64,000 nt of DNA from Bradyrhizobium prioriisuperbiae (GTDB lineage Bacteria > Pseudomonadota > Alphaproteobacteria > Rhizobiales > Xanthobacteraceae): NCBI RefSeq assembly GCF_032397745.1, contig NZ_CP135921.1, positions 5,134,501-5,198,500 on the forward strand, in the 5' to 3' direction. Positions 17,397 to 24,158 of the stretch are shown in pieces. A model generated the notes under the pieces. It was not told where the DNA came from. It was given only the letters and a program-made list of their open reading frames with translations, and searched no databases. Numbering within the stretch: position 1 is the first letter of the stretch; each line of letters begins with the position of its first letter. A program made the translations under genes and the position numbers.

Positions 17397-18164
17397 ATGA
17401 AGAGCCTCGCCATCCCCAGGGAGATCGCGCTCGGGATCGTGCCGATCCTGCTGCTGCTCGGCGTCTGGCAGGCGATCGTGAGCTTTGGTTATGCGCCGCC
17501 GGCGCTGCTGCCGCCGCCGACTCTGGTGTTCACCCGGCTGGCGCAACAGCTCGGCGGCAGTGATTTCCTCAGCCAGGGCAGCGCGACATTGCTGCGGCTG
17601 TTTGTCGGTTTCTCCATTGCGGTGATTTTTGGGGTCGGCATCGGGCTCGCGGCGGCGGTCAACCGCAGCGTCGGCGCGGTGGTGCGCCCGATCGTGCGGG
17701 TGCTGGCGCCGGTGCCCAAAGTGGCGCTCTATCCGGCGTTGCTGTTGCTGCTCGGCTTCGACCATGCCTCGAAGATCGCGCTGGTCGCCGCCGACGCTGT
17801 GTTTCCCATCCTGCTGTCGACCTTCTACGGCGCCTCGATGGTCGAGCAGAAACTGATCTGGTCGGCGCTCGCGGCCGGCACGCCGCCGCGCCAGATCCTC
17901 TACAAGGTGGTGCTGCCGGCGGCGATGCCGTCGATCCTGACCGGCTGCCGCATCGGCCTCGTGATCTCCTGCATCGTGGTGTTCCTGGCAGAGATGATCT
18001 CCTCGACCGATGGCCTCGGCTACCTGCTGGTGCGCTCGGCGCGCAGCTTCCAGACCGTTGACATGTTCGTGCCGCTGATCTCGATCTCGCTGCTGGGCTT
18101 GACGCTCAATGGCCTGCTGTACGGCGTGCGCAAGGTGCTGCTGCGTGGCTTTCCCGACGCGTGA
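17397..18164 (+). CDS. ABC transporter permease (NitT/TauT family), second
   Basis: A 255-residue inner-membrane permease, again with about six membrane segments and an EAA-like loop (PRQILYKVVLPAAMPSILTG). It is related to the upstream permease but clearly diverged, so the pair probably forms a heterodimer. The start is uncertain: GTG at 17388 and ATG at 17397 are in frame and neither has a strong ribosome-binding site, so translation is probably coupled to the gene before. The next gene, the binding protein, starts 138 bp later. Confidence 0.9.
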   Translation: MKSLAIPREIALGIVPILLLLGVWQAIVSFGYAPPALLPPPTLVFTRLAQQLGGSDFLSQGSATLLRLFVGFSIAVIFGVGIGLAAAVNRSVGAVVRPIVRVLAPVPKVALYPALLLLLGFDHASKIALVAADAVFPILLSTFYGASMVEQKLIWSALAAGTPPRQILYKVVLPAAMPSILTGCRIGLVISCIVVFLAEMISSTDGLGYLLVRSARSFQTVDMFVPLISISLLGLTLNGLLYGVRKVLLRGFPDA

Positions 18165-18234
18165 GGCGGTTGCATCAAACGTGACCTGAACGTGCGCAAA
18201 AAAAGCAGGTTGCCGGGTCATTTGAAGCGTGAAA

Positions 18235-18250
18235 CACTTGCGAACAAGTG
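18235..18250 (+). other. Small stem-loop before the binding-protein gene
   Basis: CACTTG and CAAGTG pair perfectly around a CGAA loop, within the 138-bp gap between permease and binding protein. Such hairpins often stabilise or separate the more abundant binding-protein message; the role here is inferred. Confidence 0.4.
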
Positions 18251-18302
18251 CGCATCGTCAATCAAAGCGCGCACAATATTATTCCATGTTGGGGGACTGA
18301 GC

Positions 18303-19295
18303 ATGCGTCAGACATTGAAGCGTCAGACAATGAAACGGATTTTGATCGCGGGATGTGCGGCGGCGGCCGTGCTCGGTGCGACCTCGGCGTTCGCGCAGCA
18401 GACCATTCGCGTCGGCTGGACCATTCCGGCGGAAGAGTCGAAATACTGGATGATGAAACGTCCGGATCAATTCCCCGATTTGGGCAAGAAGTACAACATC
18501 GAGTGGACCCAGTTTCAGGGCACCTCGCCGATGACCCAGGCGCTTGCCGCCGGCGCGCTGGATTGCGCCACCCAGGGCGTGCTGTCGCTCGCCAACGGCA
18601 CCGTCAATGGCGGCCTCAAGGCGTACATCGTCGCCCAGCATGTCTATGAGAAGCCCGGCGGGTTCTCGGTCTATTGGGCGGTGAAGGACGATTCCCCGAT
18701 CAAGACCATCGCCGATCTCAAGGGCAAGACGGTCGGCATCTCCGTGCTCGGCGGCGGCACCTATGGCCCGTTCGCCATGCTGCTGAAGAAGAACGGCGTC
18801 GACCCGGAGAAGGACATCAAGCTGGTCGAGGTCGGCTTTGCGGTATCGGAAGATGCGCTGCGCCAGGGCCGGGTCGACGCGGTCAACATGAACCAGCCGT
18901 TCGCGGCGCGGGCCGAAGCCAAGGGCGGCACTCGCAAGCTGTTCTCGCTGTCGGACGTGATGCCGAACATCGTGCAGATCGCCGAAGCTTGCCGCGCGGA
19001 TTTCGTCGAGAAGAATCCCGATCTGGTGAAGGCCTATGTGGCCGACATTACCCGCGCCATGAAGATGGCGCTGGCCAATCGCGAGGAAACGCTGAAGGTC
19101 GTCAACGAAGTCATGAAGGCGCCGATCCCGGTGCTGGAGACGTATTTGTTGAAAGACAACGACTTCGCCCGCGATCCGGTGGCGGCGCCGAACTTCGAGG
19201 CGATCCAGAAGATGCTGGATATCTATGCCGAAACCGGCATGCTGCCGAAGCTGAACGTGGCGCAATTCAAGGGACCGATCACCGCGCCGCAGTAA
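18303..19295 (+). CDS. ABC transporter substrate-binding protein (NitT/TauT family)
   Basis: A 330-residue periplasmic binding protein that delivers substrate to the two permeases upstream. Residues 1-31 are a classical signal peptide ending TSAFA before QQTIRVGW. The mature protein shows family landmarks: ALAAGALDCATQGVLSLANG, IADLKGKTVGISVLGGG and ALRQGRVDAVNMNQPFAARA. The ATG at 18303 was chosen because GGGGGACTG precedes it and the signal peptide starts there; an ATG at 18330 is also possible. The ligand is unknown. The nearest downstream genes, a flavin reductase and a dihydroxypyridine dioxygenase, make an aromatic or N-heteroaromatic acid a reasonable guess, but they lie beyond a block of repeats and may be unrelated. 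Confidence 0.9.
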   Translation: MRQTLKRQTMKRILIAGCAAAAVLGATSAFAQQTIRVGWTIPAEESKYWMMKRPDQFPDLGKKYNIEWTQFQGTSPMTQALAAGALDCATQGVLSLANGTVNGGLKAYIVAQHVYEKPGGFSVYWAVKDDSPIKTIADLKGKTVGISVLGGGTYGPFAMLLKKNGVDPEKDIKLVEVGFAVSEDALRQGRVDAVNMNQPFAARAEAKGGTRKLFSLSDVMPNIVQIAEACRADFVEKNPDLVKAYVADITRAMKMALANREETLKVVNEVMKAPIPVLETYLLKDNDFARDPVAAPNFEAIQKMLDIYAETGMLPKLNVAQFKGPITAPQ

Positions 19296-19306
19296 TGGCG
19301 CAGGCT

Positions 19307-19387
19307 TGTAGCCCGGATGAGCGCAGCGATATCCGGGATCCTTGTTGTGCATTTATCCCGGATGTCGCTTCGCTCATCCGGGCTACA
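19307..19387. repeat. Long palindromic hairpin element
   Basis: Arms of 33 bases (19307-19339 and 19355-19387) pair with two mismatches around a 15-base loop. Each arm opens with TGTAGCCCGGATGAGCG or its complement. It starts 11 bp after the binding-protein stop, so it may also end transcription. There is no other copy that I can see in the window. Confidence 0.85.
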
Positions 19388-19480
19388 GATACCAATCGCG
19401 CCACGATCATTTTCCTTTGTCGTTGCCGGGCTTGTCCTCCGCGACTTCGGCTTTGCCGAAGTCGCGGAAACAACCCCGCT

Positions 19481-19586
19481 TAGAGCGTTTTCGAGCGAAG
19501 TGGATACCGGTTCGCGTGAAGAAAACGCGTCAAAACAAAAAGCTAGAGCCTCTGTTGTGATTCAACCAGAACGGAAAAGGCTCTAG
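19481..19586. repeat. Interspersed repeat, family C, copy 1
   Basis: It starts TAGAGCGTTTTCGAGCGAAG, continues GGATACCGGTTCGCGTGAAG and ends GGAAAAGGCTCTAG. The first ~40 bases recur at 26492. It appears set inside a family B repeat. Confidence 0.7.
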
Positions 19587-19652
19587 GTGGGCAGTGCGTC
19601 CCTGATCGGGGTTGCCGGGACAAGCCCGGCAACGACAGAAAAAGCACTGATT

Positions 19653-20639
19653 CTAATCCTTCTCCGCCGCCTGGGTATCGATCAACAAATCCAGCGCATA
19701 CTTGATCACCGCACGCTCGTCGTCGGAGAAGCGCTTCAGCAACTCCGCCTCGTGCGCTTTCGCCGCGCGCAGCACCGGCTTCACCAAAGCGCGTCCCTTC
19801 GGCGTCAGATGGATCGGCGTACGCCTTCGGTCGTCGTCGCTGCTGCTGCGCTCCACCAGGCCATCCGCCTCCATGCGGTCGAGCACCTTGGTCAGCCGCG
19901 GCTGTTTCATCAGCGCCATGGCGGCGAGTTCGCCGACCGGCAGGCCCTCCACATCCATCAGGCAGGCCAGCACCCGCCATTCCGGAACCGAGAGGTTCCA
20001 GGTCTTCAGCTTGGCGTGGAATTCGTTGGAGACGATGAAGCTGGCGCGCGCCAGCAGATAAGCGAGATAGGTCCGCGCGAAACTGTTGCTGCGCAGCGCC
20101 GGCGTACGGCGCGCGGCCTCGATCCGGCGCAGTACACCGGAGTGAAACAGCAGCGGATCGTGCGAACGCTCCACCAGCCGCACCACTTCGCCGACCAGGA
20201 TGGTGTGGTCGCCGCCTTCATAACGCGCCCATGTCCGGCATTCGAGGATGGGGGCAAGGTCGGTGAGCAGCGGCGCGCCGGTGATGCCCGGTGCATGTGT
20301 GATGCCGGCAAATTTGTCCGGGCCGCGGCCGGCAAAGCGCATCGCCAGCTCCTGGTGGTCGGCACCGAGGAAGTGAATGGCGAAGCCGGACGCGGCCACG
20401 AACGCATCATGGCTCGGCGCGGACTTCGCGGCGCTCCACAGCACCAGCGGCGGCTCCAGCGATACCGATGAGAACGAGTTGGCGGTCATGCCGATACGGC
20501 GATCGCCATGCGCGGCCGTGACGATGGTGACGCCGGTCGGGAATTGTCCCAGCGCCTGGCGAAACGTCTTGGTGTCCAGCGGCGCGACCGCCGAGGCTGG
20601 CGCGACATCGTCCCTGATCGATTTGACAGCCAAGCCCAC
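19653..20639 (-). CDS. Flavin reductase fused to a MarR domain
   Basis: A 328-residue two-domain protein. Residues about 15-175 form a flavin reductase of the HpaC/RutF type (FRQALGQFPTGVTIVTAAHG, GMTANSFSSVSLEPPLVLW, GFAIHFLGADHQ), which would use NAD(P)H to make reduced flavin for a partner oxygenase. Residues about 185-320 form a MarR winged helix (LPVGELAAMALMKQPRLTK, DRMEADGLVERSSSDDDRRR). The same architecture occurs in the C1 reductase of Acinetobacter 4-hydroxyphenylacetate hydroxylase, where the MarR-like domain senses substrate and restrains the reductase. The GTG at 20639 is preferred, since the frame further upstream runs through a repeat. It is divergent from the dioxygenase at 20950. 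No oxygenase partner lies nearby. Confidence 0.87.
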   Translation of the reverse strand: MGLAVKSIRDDVAPASAVAPLDTKTFRQALGQFPTGVTIVTAAHGDRRIGMTANSFSSVSLEPPLVLWSAAKSAPSHDAFVAASGFAIHFLGADHQELAMRFAGRGPDKFAGITHAPGITGAPLLTDLAPILECRTWARYEGGDHTILVGEVVRLVERSHDPLLFHSGVLRRIEAARRTPALRSNSFARTYLAYLLARASFIVSNEFHAKLKTWNLSVPEWRVLACLMDVEGLPVGELAAMALMKQPRLTKVLDRMEADGLVERSSSDDDRRRTPIHLTPKGRALVKPVLRAAKAHEAELLKRFSDDERAVIKYALDLLIDTQAAEKD

Positions 20640-20691
20640 CTCGCGTCGGGTTGAAACTTGTTGAGTGTGTCGCGCCTCACTGCACCCACTA

Positions 20692-20815
20692 TAGTCATCA
20701 CCGGACTTGTCCCGGTGATCTCGCTTAGGGGCGCAATGCGTCCCTGATCGGGGTTGTTTCCGCGACTTCGGCAAAGCCGAAGTCGCTGAGGACAAGCCCG
20801 GCAACGACAATGATA
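20692..20815. repeat. Interspersed repeat, family B, copy 2
   Basis: It opens TCATCACCGGACTTGTCCC, contains a hairpin CGACTTCGGCAAAGCCGAAG and ends GACAAGCCCGGCAACGAC. In reverse complement it matches the two family B parts that flank the family C repeat at 19421-19645. Confidence 0.75.
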
Positions 20816-20906
20816 AGGAGCAGGGAGGCCGTATCCTTTAACTCTAAAAATATTCCTTTTCATATAACACGGATGGTCTTAGGCTCCAACGTCAAATTGG
20901 TGGCGG

Positions 20907-20920
20907 AAGCTTATAAGCTT
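20907..20920. promoter_or_regulatory. Candidate MarR-type operator upstream of the dioxygenase
   Basis: AAGCTTATAAGCTT is a perfect 14-bp palindrome, 29 bp before the start codon. It suits a MarR dimer, either the domain fused to the flavin reductase or the regulator at 22157. Confidence 0.45.
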
Positions 20921-20949
20921 TGAAAACACCGACACGAGAGGAGGGTGCG

Positions 20950-21996
20950 ATGCTGGCGGACCGGATCGAGGCGAAGTGGATCGACGCCTTCTGCGAGATT
21001 TTCGAACGCTGCGCCGTCAAGCCCGGCGACACCGCCGCCATTCTGTCCGAGACCCAGTCGCGCGCCCTCAATGTGCAGTTGGCCGAACTGGCGCTGCTGC
21101 GGATGGGCGCCAGGCCGTTCCACATCGTGCTGCCGACCCCGCGCAACAAGCAGGTGGTGCCGATCCGCTCCACCGGCGCCAGCGAAGCCATCCAGCGGCT
21201 CGGGCCGGTGGTCACGGCTCTGCAGCAGGCGGGCTTTGTGGTCGACTGCACCATCGAAGGCCTGATGCATGCGCCGGAGACACCGGATATTCTCAAAGCC
21301 GGCGCGCGCATTCTCGTCATCTCCAACGAGCACCCGGAAGCGCTGGAGCGCATGGTGCCGGATCTCAATCTCGAGAAGCGCGTCAAGGCCGCCGCGAAGA
21401 TGCTGCGCGGCACCAAGCGCATGCGCGTGACGTCCGCGGCGGGCAGTGATCTCGACGTCAACATGGAAGGCGCCGCCACCGTCGGCGTCTGGGGCTGGAC
21501 CGATCGTCCCGGCACGCTGGCGCACTGGCCCGGCGGCATCGTGGTCAGCTTCCCGAAAAGCGGCACCATCAACGGCACGCTGGTGATGGCGCCCGGCGAC
21601 ATCAATCTCACCTTCAAGCGTTATCTCACGTCGCCCATTCACCTGACCCTGAAGGACGACTACATCGTCGACCTCAAAGGCGAGGGCGCGGACGCGGCAA
21701 TGATGCGCTCCTATCTGGCCGCCTGGGGCGATCGCGAGGCCTATGCGGTGTCGCATGTCGGCTGGGGCATGAACCCCGGCGCGCGCTATGAGGCGCTGAC
21801 CATGTACGACCAGCGCGACACCAACGGCACCGAGCTGCGCGCGGTCCCCGGCAATTTCCTGTTCTCCACCGGCGCCAACGAATTCGCCGGACGTTACACC
21901 GCCGGCCATTTCGATCTGCCGATGATGGGCACCACCATCGCGCTTGACGGCGTTGTCGTGATCAAGGACGGCGTGGTGCAGGACGTGTTCGGGTAA
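20950..21996 (+). CDS. nicX: 2,5-dihydroxypyridine 5,6-dioxygenase-like protein
   Basis: A 348-residue protein of the NicX family, which opens the ring of 2,5-dihydroxypyridine with oxygen to give N-formylmaleamate in nicotinate and picolinate degradation. The fold is related to M29 aminopeptidases, and homologues are often misnamed leucyl aminopeptidase. Seen: an N-terminal domain with ILSETQSR, SDLDVNMEG and WPGG in the middle, and candidate iron ligands H269 (AVSHVGWG) and H320/D322 (AGHFDLPMM), in the order and spacing described for Pseudomonas NicX. The length fits. ATG 20950 follows GAGGAGGG; an upstream TTG is less likely. It is divergent from the flavin reductase. Later-step enzymes (NicD, NicF, NicE) are not in the window, so the substrate may differ. 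Confidence 0.8.
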   Translation: MLADRIEAKWIDAFCEIFERCAVKPGDTAAILSETQSRALNVQLAELALLRMGARPFHIVLPTPRNKQVVPIRSTGASEAIQRLGPVVTALQQAGFVVDCTIEGLMHAPETPDILKAGARILVISNEHPEALERMVPDLNLEKRVKAAAKMLRGTKRMRVTSAAGSDLDVNMEGAATVGVWGWTDRPGTLAHWPGGIVVSFPKSGTINGTLVMAPGDINLTFKRYLTSPIHLTLKDDYIVDLKGEGADAAMMRSYLAAWGDREAYAVSHVGWGMNPGARYEALTMYDQRDTNGTELRAVPGNFLFSTGANEFAGRYTAGHFDLPMMGTTIALDGVVVIKDGVVQDVFG

Positions 21997-22156
21997 CCAG
22001 GCTCCCTTCCGCCAGCAATCTTTTCGATCGCCAGGACAAGCCGCGAGATTCGAGGTCTCACCTGATCCTGCGCCGGATCTTGCGACCGTGCGGCTCTGCG
22101 AGCCAGCGCGCCGGGATCGCTGGCGCTGATGCAGCGAATATGTTTTGCTGTCGGGC

Positions 22157-22591
22157 ATGACCGAGCCGACCAAAGACCAAGTCGAACAACTTACTCAGGC
22201 TTTCGGGCGGTTCACGCGTCGATTCAAGGTTGCCGAAGCGGTTGCCGCTGCCGACAACGCTCTCAACGCGTTGGACGCCCAGACGCTGGTGTTCATCGGC
22301 GACAATCCCGGCTGCGGCATGAGCGACGTCGCCCGACATCTCAATGTGGCACTGACAACGATGTCCTCCGCCGTCGACCGACTCGTTCGGAAGGATCTGG
22401 TCGAGCGGCGTCGGCCCGACGATGACCGGCGATCGGTGGCGCTGACCGCAACGGCCAAGGGGCGACAGGTCGTGGAAGATCAGATCGCCGGTTATCGGGA
22501 AACCTGCCGCACCATGCTGCGCGCGCTCGACCGTCGGGAACAAGCCGAGTTGATCCGGTTGACTGAAAAGATCGCCGAGTCCGAGTCTTGA
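22157..22591 (+). CDS. MarR-family transcriptional regulator
   Basis: A 144-residue winged-helix regulator. The core shows LVFIGDNPGCGMSDVARHLN, then VALTTMSSAVDRLVRKDLVE as the recognition helix and RRRPDDDRRSVALTATAKG as the wing. The ATG at 22157 is preferred to a TTG 12 bases upstream. It is followed after 74 bp by the molybdenum hydroxylase genes on the same strand, and that gap contains two nested inverted repeats, so it very likely controls the hydroxylase operon. Control of the dioxygenase gene upstream is also possible. MarR proteins usually release DNA on binding a phenolic or carboxylate ligand. Confidence 0.9.
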   Translation: MTEPTKDQVEQLTQAFGRFTRRFKVAEAVAAADNALNALDAQTLVFIGDNPGCGMSDVARHLNVALTTMSSAVDRLVRKDLVERRRPDDDRRSVALTATAKGRQVVEDQIAGYRETCRTMLRALDRREQAELIRLTEKIAESES

Positions 22592-22594
22592 ATA

Positions 22595-22625
22595 ATACGA
22601 AAATCGTACTATCCTAATTTCGTAT
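22595..22625. promoter_or_regulatory. Nested inverted repeats upstream of the molybdenum hydroxylase operon
   Basis: ATACGAAA (22595-22602) and TTTCGTAT (22618-22625) form a perfect 8-bp inverted repeat with a 15-bp spacer. Inside it, TACGA-AAA-TCGTA (22596-22608) is a tighter palindrome. The three related half-sites suggest a MarR operator. Confidence 0.55.
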
Positions 22626-22665
22626 CGGTCCCAGGTTTCGTGGCCATCCGAAAGCGGAGGTGTCG

Positions 22666-23175
22666 ATGGCAATCGTCATCAATGGAGCGGAATATCCGTT
22701 GCCCGATGACCCCCGGGTCTCGCTGCTCGATCTGCTGCGGGAGCGGCTCGGTCTGACCGGGACCAAGCTCGGCTGCAATCAAGGCGGTTGCGGGGCGTGC
22801 ACGGTCATCGTCGATGGCGCACGGGTGCTGTCGTGTCTGACACTGGCGGTTCAGGCTGATGGGCGGGAAGTGCGGACCATCGAAGGCCTTGCGGCGGAGA
22901 ATGGCGGTCTTCATCCGCTGCAGCAGGCCTTCATCGATCACGAAGGATTCCAGTGCGGCTACTGCACGCCTGGCCAGATCTGCTCGGCCGTCGCGATGGT
23001 CGCGGAGTTGCGCCGGGGAGACCCCAGTTACGTGACGGTCGATCTGGCCGAAGGCCTGAAGGAGCCGACGCGGCAGGAACTGCGCGAACGCATGAGCGGC
23101 AATCTCTGCCGATGCGGCGCCCACAACGGCATCGTCGATGCGATCGAAGAGATGCTGATCGGAGGAACGGCATGA
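22666..23175 (+). CDS. Molybdenum hydroxylase, 2Fe-2S subunit (PaoA-like)
   Basis: The 169-residue small subunit that passes electrons between the molybdenum and flavin subunits. The N-terminal plant-type cluster is bound by Cys in GCNQGGCGACTVIV and later SCLTL; the C-terminal all-helical cluster domain shows FQCGYCTPGQIC and SGNLCRCGAH. Both sets of four Cys are complete. ATG 22666 sits 5 bases after GGAGG; a GTG at 22660 is less well placed. Unlike Escherichia coli PaoA there is no Tat signal peptide, so the enzyme should be cytoplasmic. Its stop overlaps the next start by 4 bp. It is the first gene of the three-gene operon. Confidence 0.92.
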   Translation: MAIVINGAEYPLPDDPRVSLLDLLRERLGLTGTKLGCNQGGCGACTVIVDGARVLSCLTLAVQADGREVRTIEGLAAENGGLHPLQQAFIDHEGFQCGYCTPGQICSAVAMVAELRRGDPSYVTVDLAEGLKEPTRQELRERMSGNLCRCGAHNGIVDAIEEMLIGGTA

Positions 23176-24158
23176 GGCCCTTTGAATATCGGCTCACGGC
23201 AGACCGGACCGAAGCGCTGTCCATCGCCGGCATGGAGCGGGCGCGTTATCTCGGCGGCGGCACCAACCTGGTCGACCTGATGCGGCAGAACATCGAGGCG
23301 CCTGCCGTGCTGGTCGACGTGTCTCGTTTGCCGGGCAGCATCGAGACCACGCCGAACGGCGGCCTGTTGATCGGCGCAGCCGTCCGCAACAGCATCGTCG
23401 CCGCGCATCCCGTGGTGCGGACGCGTTATCCGGTGTTGTCGCGGGCCCTGCTGGCGGGGGCCTCGGCGCAGATCCGCAACATGGCGACCGTCGGAGGCAA
23501 CATCCTCCAGAGGACGCGCTGCGCCTATTTCTACGATGCCGCCGGATCTCGCTGCAACAAGCGCGCGCCTGGCGCGGGCTGCGATGCGGTGGATGGTTTC
23601 AACCGTTATCACGCCATATTCGGTGCGTCGGAACACTGCATCGCGACGCATCCGTCTGACATGTGCGTGGCGCTCGCCGCGCTCGATGCCATCGTGCATC
23701 TCGCCGGCCCGGAAGGCGAACGCCGCGTTCCGCTGCTCGCGTTTCACCGATTGCCCGGCGACCATCCGGAGATCGAGACGGTGCTGCGGCCGGGTGAGCT
23801 GATCACCGCGATCGAACTCGCCCCGAGTGCTACTGCTTCGAATTCAAACTACCGCAAAGTCCGCGATCGTTCGAGCTACGCCTTCGCGCTGGTTTCGGTC
23901 GCCGCCGGGCTCGATGTGGTTGCGGGAAGGATCGCGGACGTGCGGATCGCTTTGGGCGGCGTCGCGGCGAAGCCGTGGCGCGCGGTGCAGGCCGAGCAGG
24001 TTCTGCGTGGCCAGGCACCGACAAAAGAGCGTTTCCTCCAGGCGGCTGAGGCGGAACTCGCAGCCGCGAAAGCTTTCGAGGGCAATGCCTTCAAGATCGA
24101 GCTTGCGAAACGGACGATCGCCGCCGTGCTCGGCGAACTCGCGGGAGTGGACGCATGA
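23172..24158 (+). CDS. Molybdenum hydroxylase, FAD subunit with extra iron-sulfur motif (PaoB-like)
   Basis: The 328-residue flavin subunit of the enzyme. YLGGGTNLVDLM near residue 30 and IRNMATVGGNILQ near residue 110 are the FAD-binding loops of the xanthine dehydrogenase family. Next comes RTRCAYFYD, then CNKRAPGAGC: a Cys-rich insertion found in PaoB (YagS), where it binds an additional [4Fe-4S] cluster, and absent from ordinary xanthine dehydrogenase. This marks the enzyme as a PaoABC-type aldehyde oxidoreductase relative rather than a purine or nicotinate hydroxylase. It overlaps both neighbours by 4 bp, so the three subunits are translationally coupled. Confidence 0.9.
   Translation: MRPFEYRLTADRTEALSIAGMERARYLGGGTNLVDLMRQNIEAPAVLVDVSRLPGSIETTPNGGLLIGAAVRNSIVAAHPVVRTRYPVLSRALLAGASAQIRNMATVGGNILQRTRCAYFYDAAGSRCNKRAPGAGCDAVDGFNRYHAIFGASEHCIATHPSDMCVALAALDAIVHLAGPEGERRVPLLAFHRLPGDHPEIETVLRPGELITAIELAPSATASNSNYRKVRDRSSYAFALVSVAAGLDVVAGRIADVRIALGGVAAKPWRAVQAEQVLRGQAPTKERFLQAAEAELAAAKAFEGNAFKIELAKRTIAAVLGELAGVDA

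Larger units (their letters stand above)
19296..19652. other. 357-bp intergenic region made almost wholly of repeats
   Basis: It holds a long hairpin (19307-19387), the left part of a family B repeat (about 19421-19480), a family C repeat (19481-19586) and a second family B part (about 19587-19645). No gene is seen. Confidence 0.7.
20640..20949. other. 310-bp divergent intergenic region with a repeat and candidate operators
   Basis: The half next to the reductase (about 20692-20815) is a family B repeat. The half next to the dioxygenase is AT-rich, with a perfect palindrome at 20907-20920, CCAA-N7-TTGG at 20886-20900, and a strong GAGAGGAGGG ribosome-binding site before ATG 20950. Confidence 0.6.

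Noticed and set aside
18165..18302. Riboswitch in the 138-bp leader of the binding-protein gene.
   Set aside because: Only one small 6-bp hairpin is visible; no known riboswitch pattern and no alternative terminator.
20640..20810. Upstream extension of the flavin reductase-MarR fusion.
   Set aside because: The extra frame runs through an interspersed repeat whose translation occurs as meaningless sequence elsewhere in the window.
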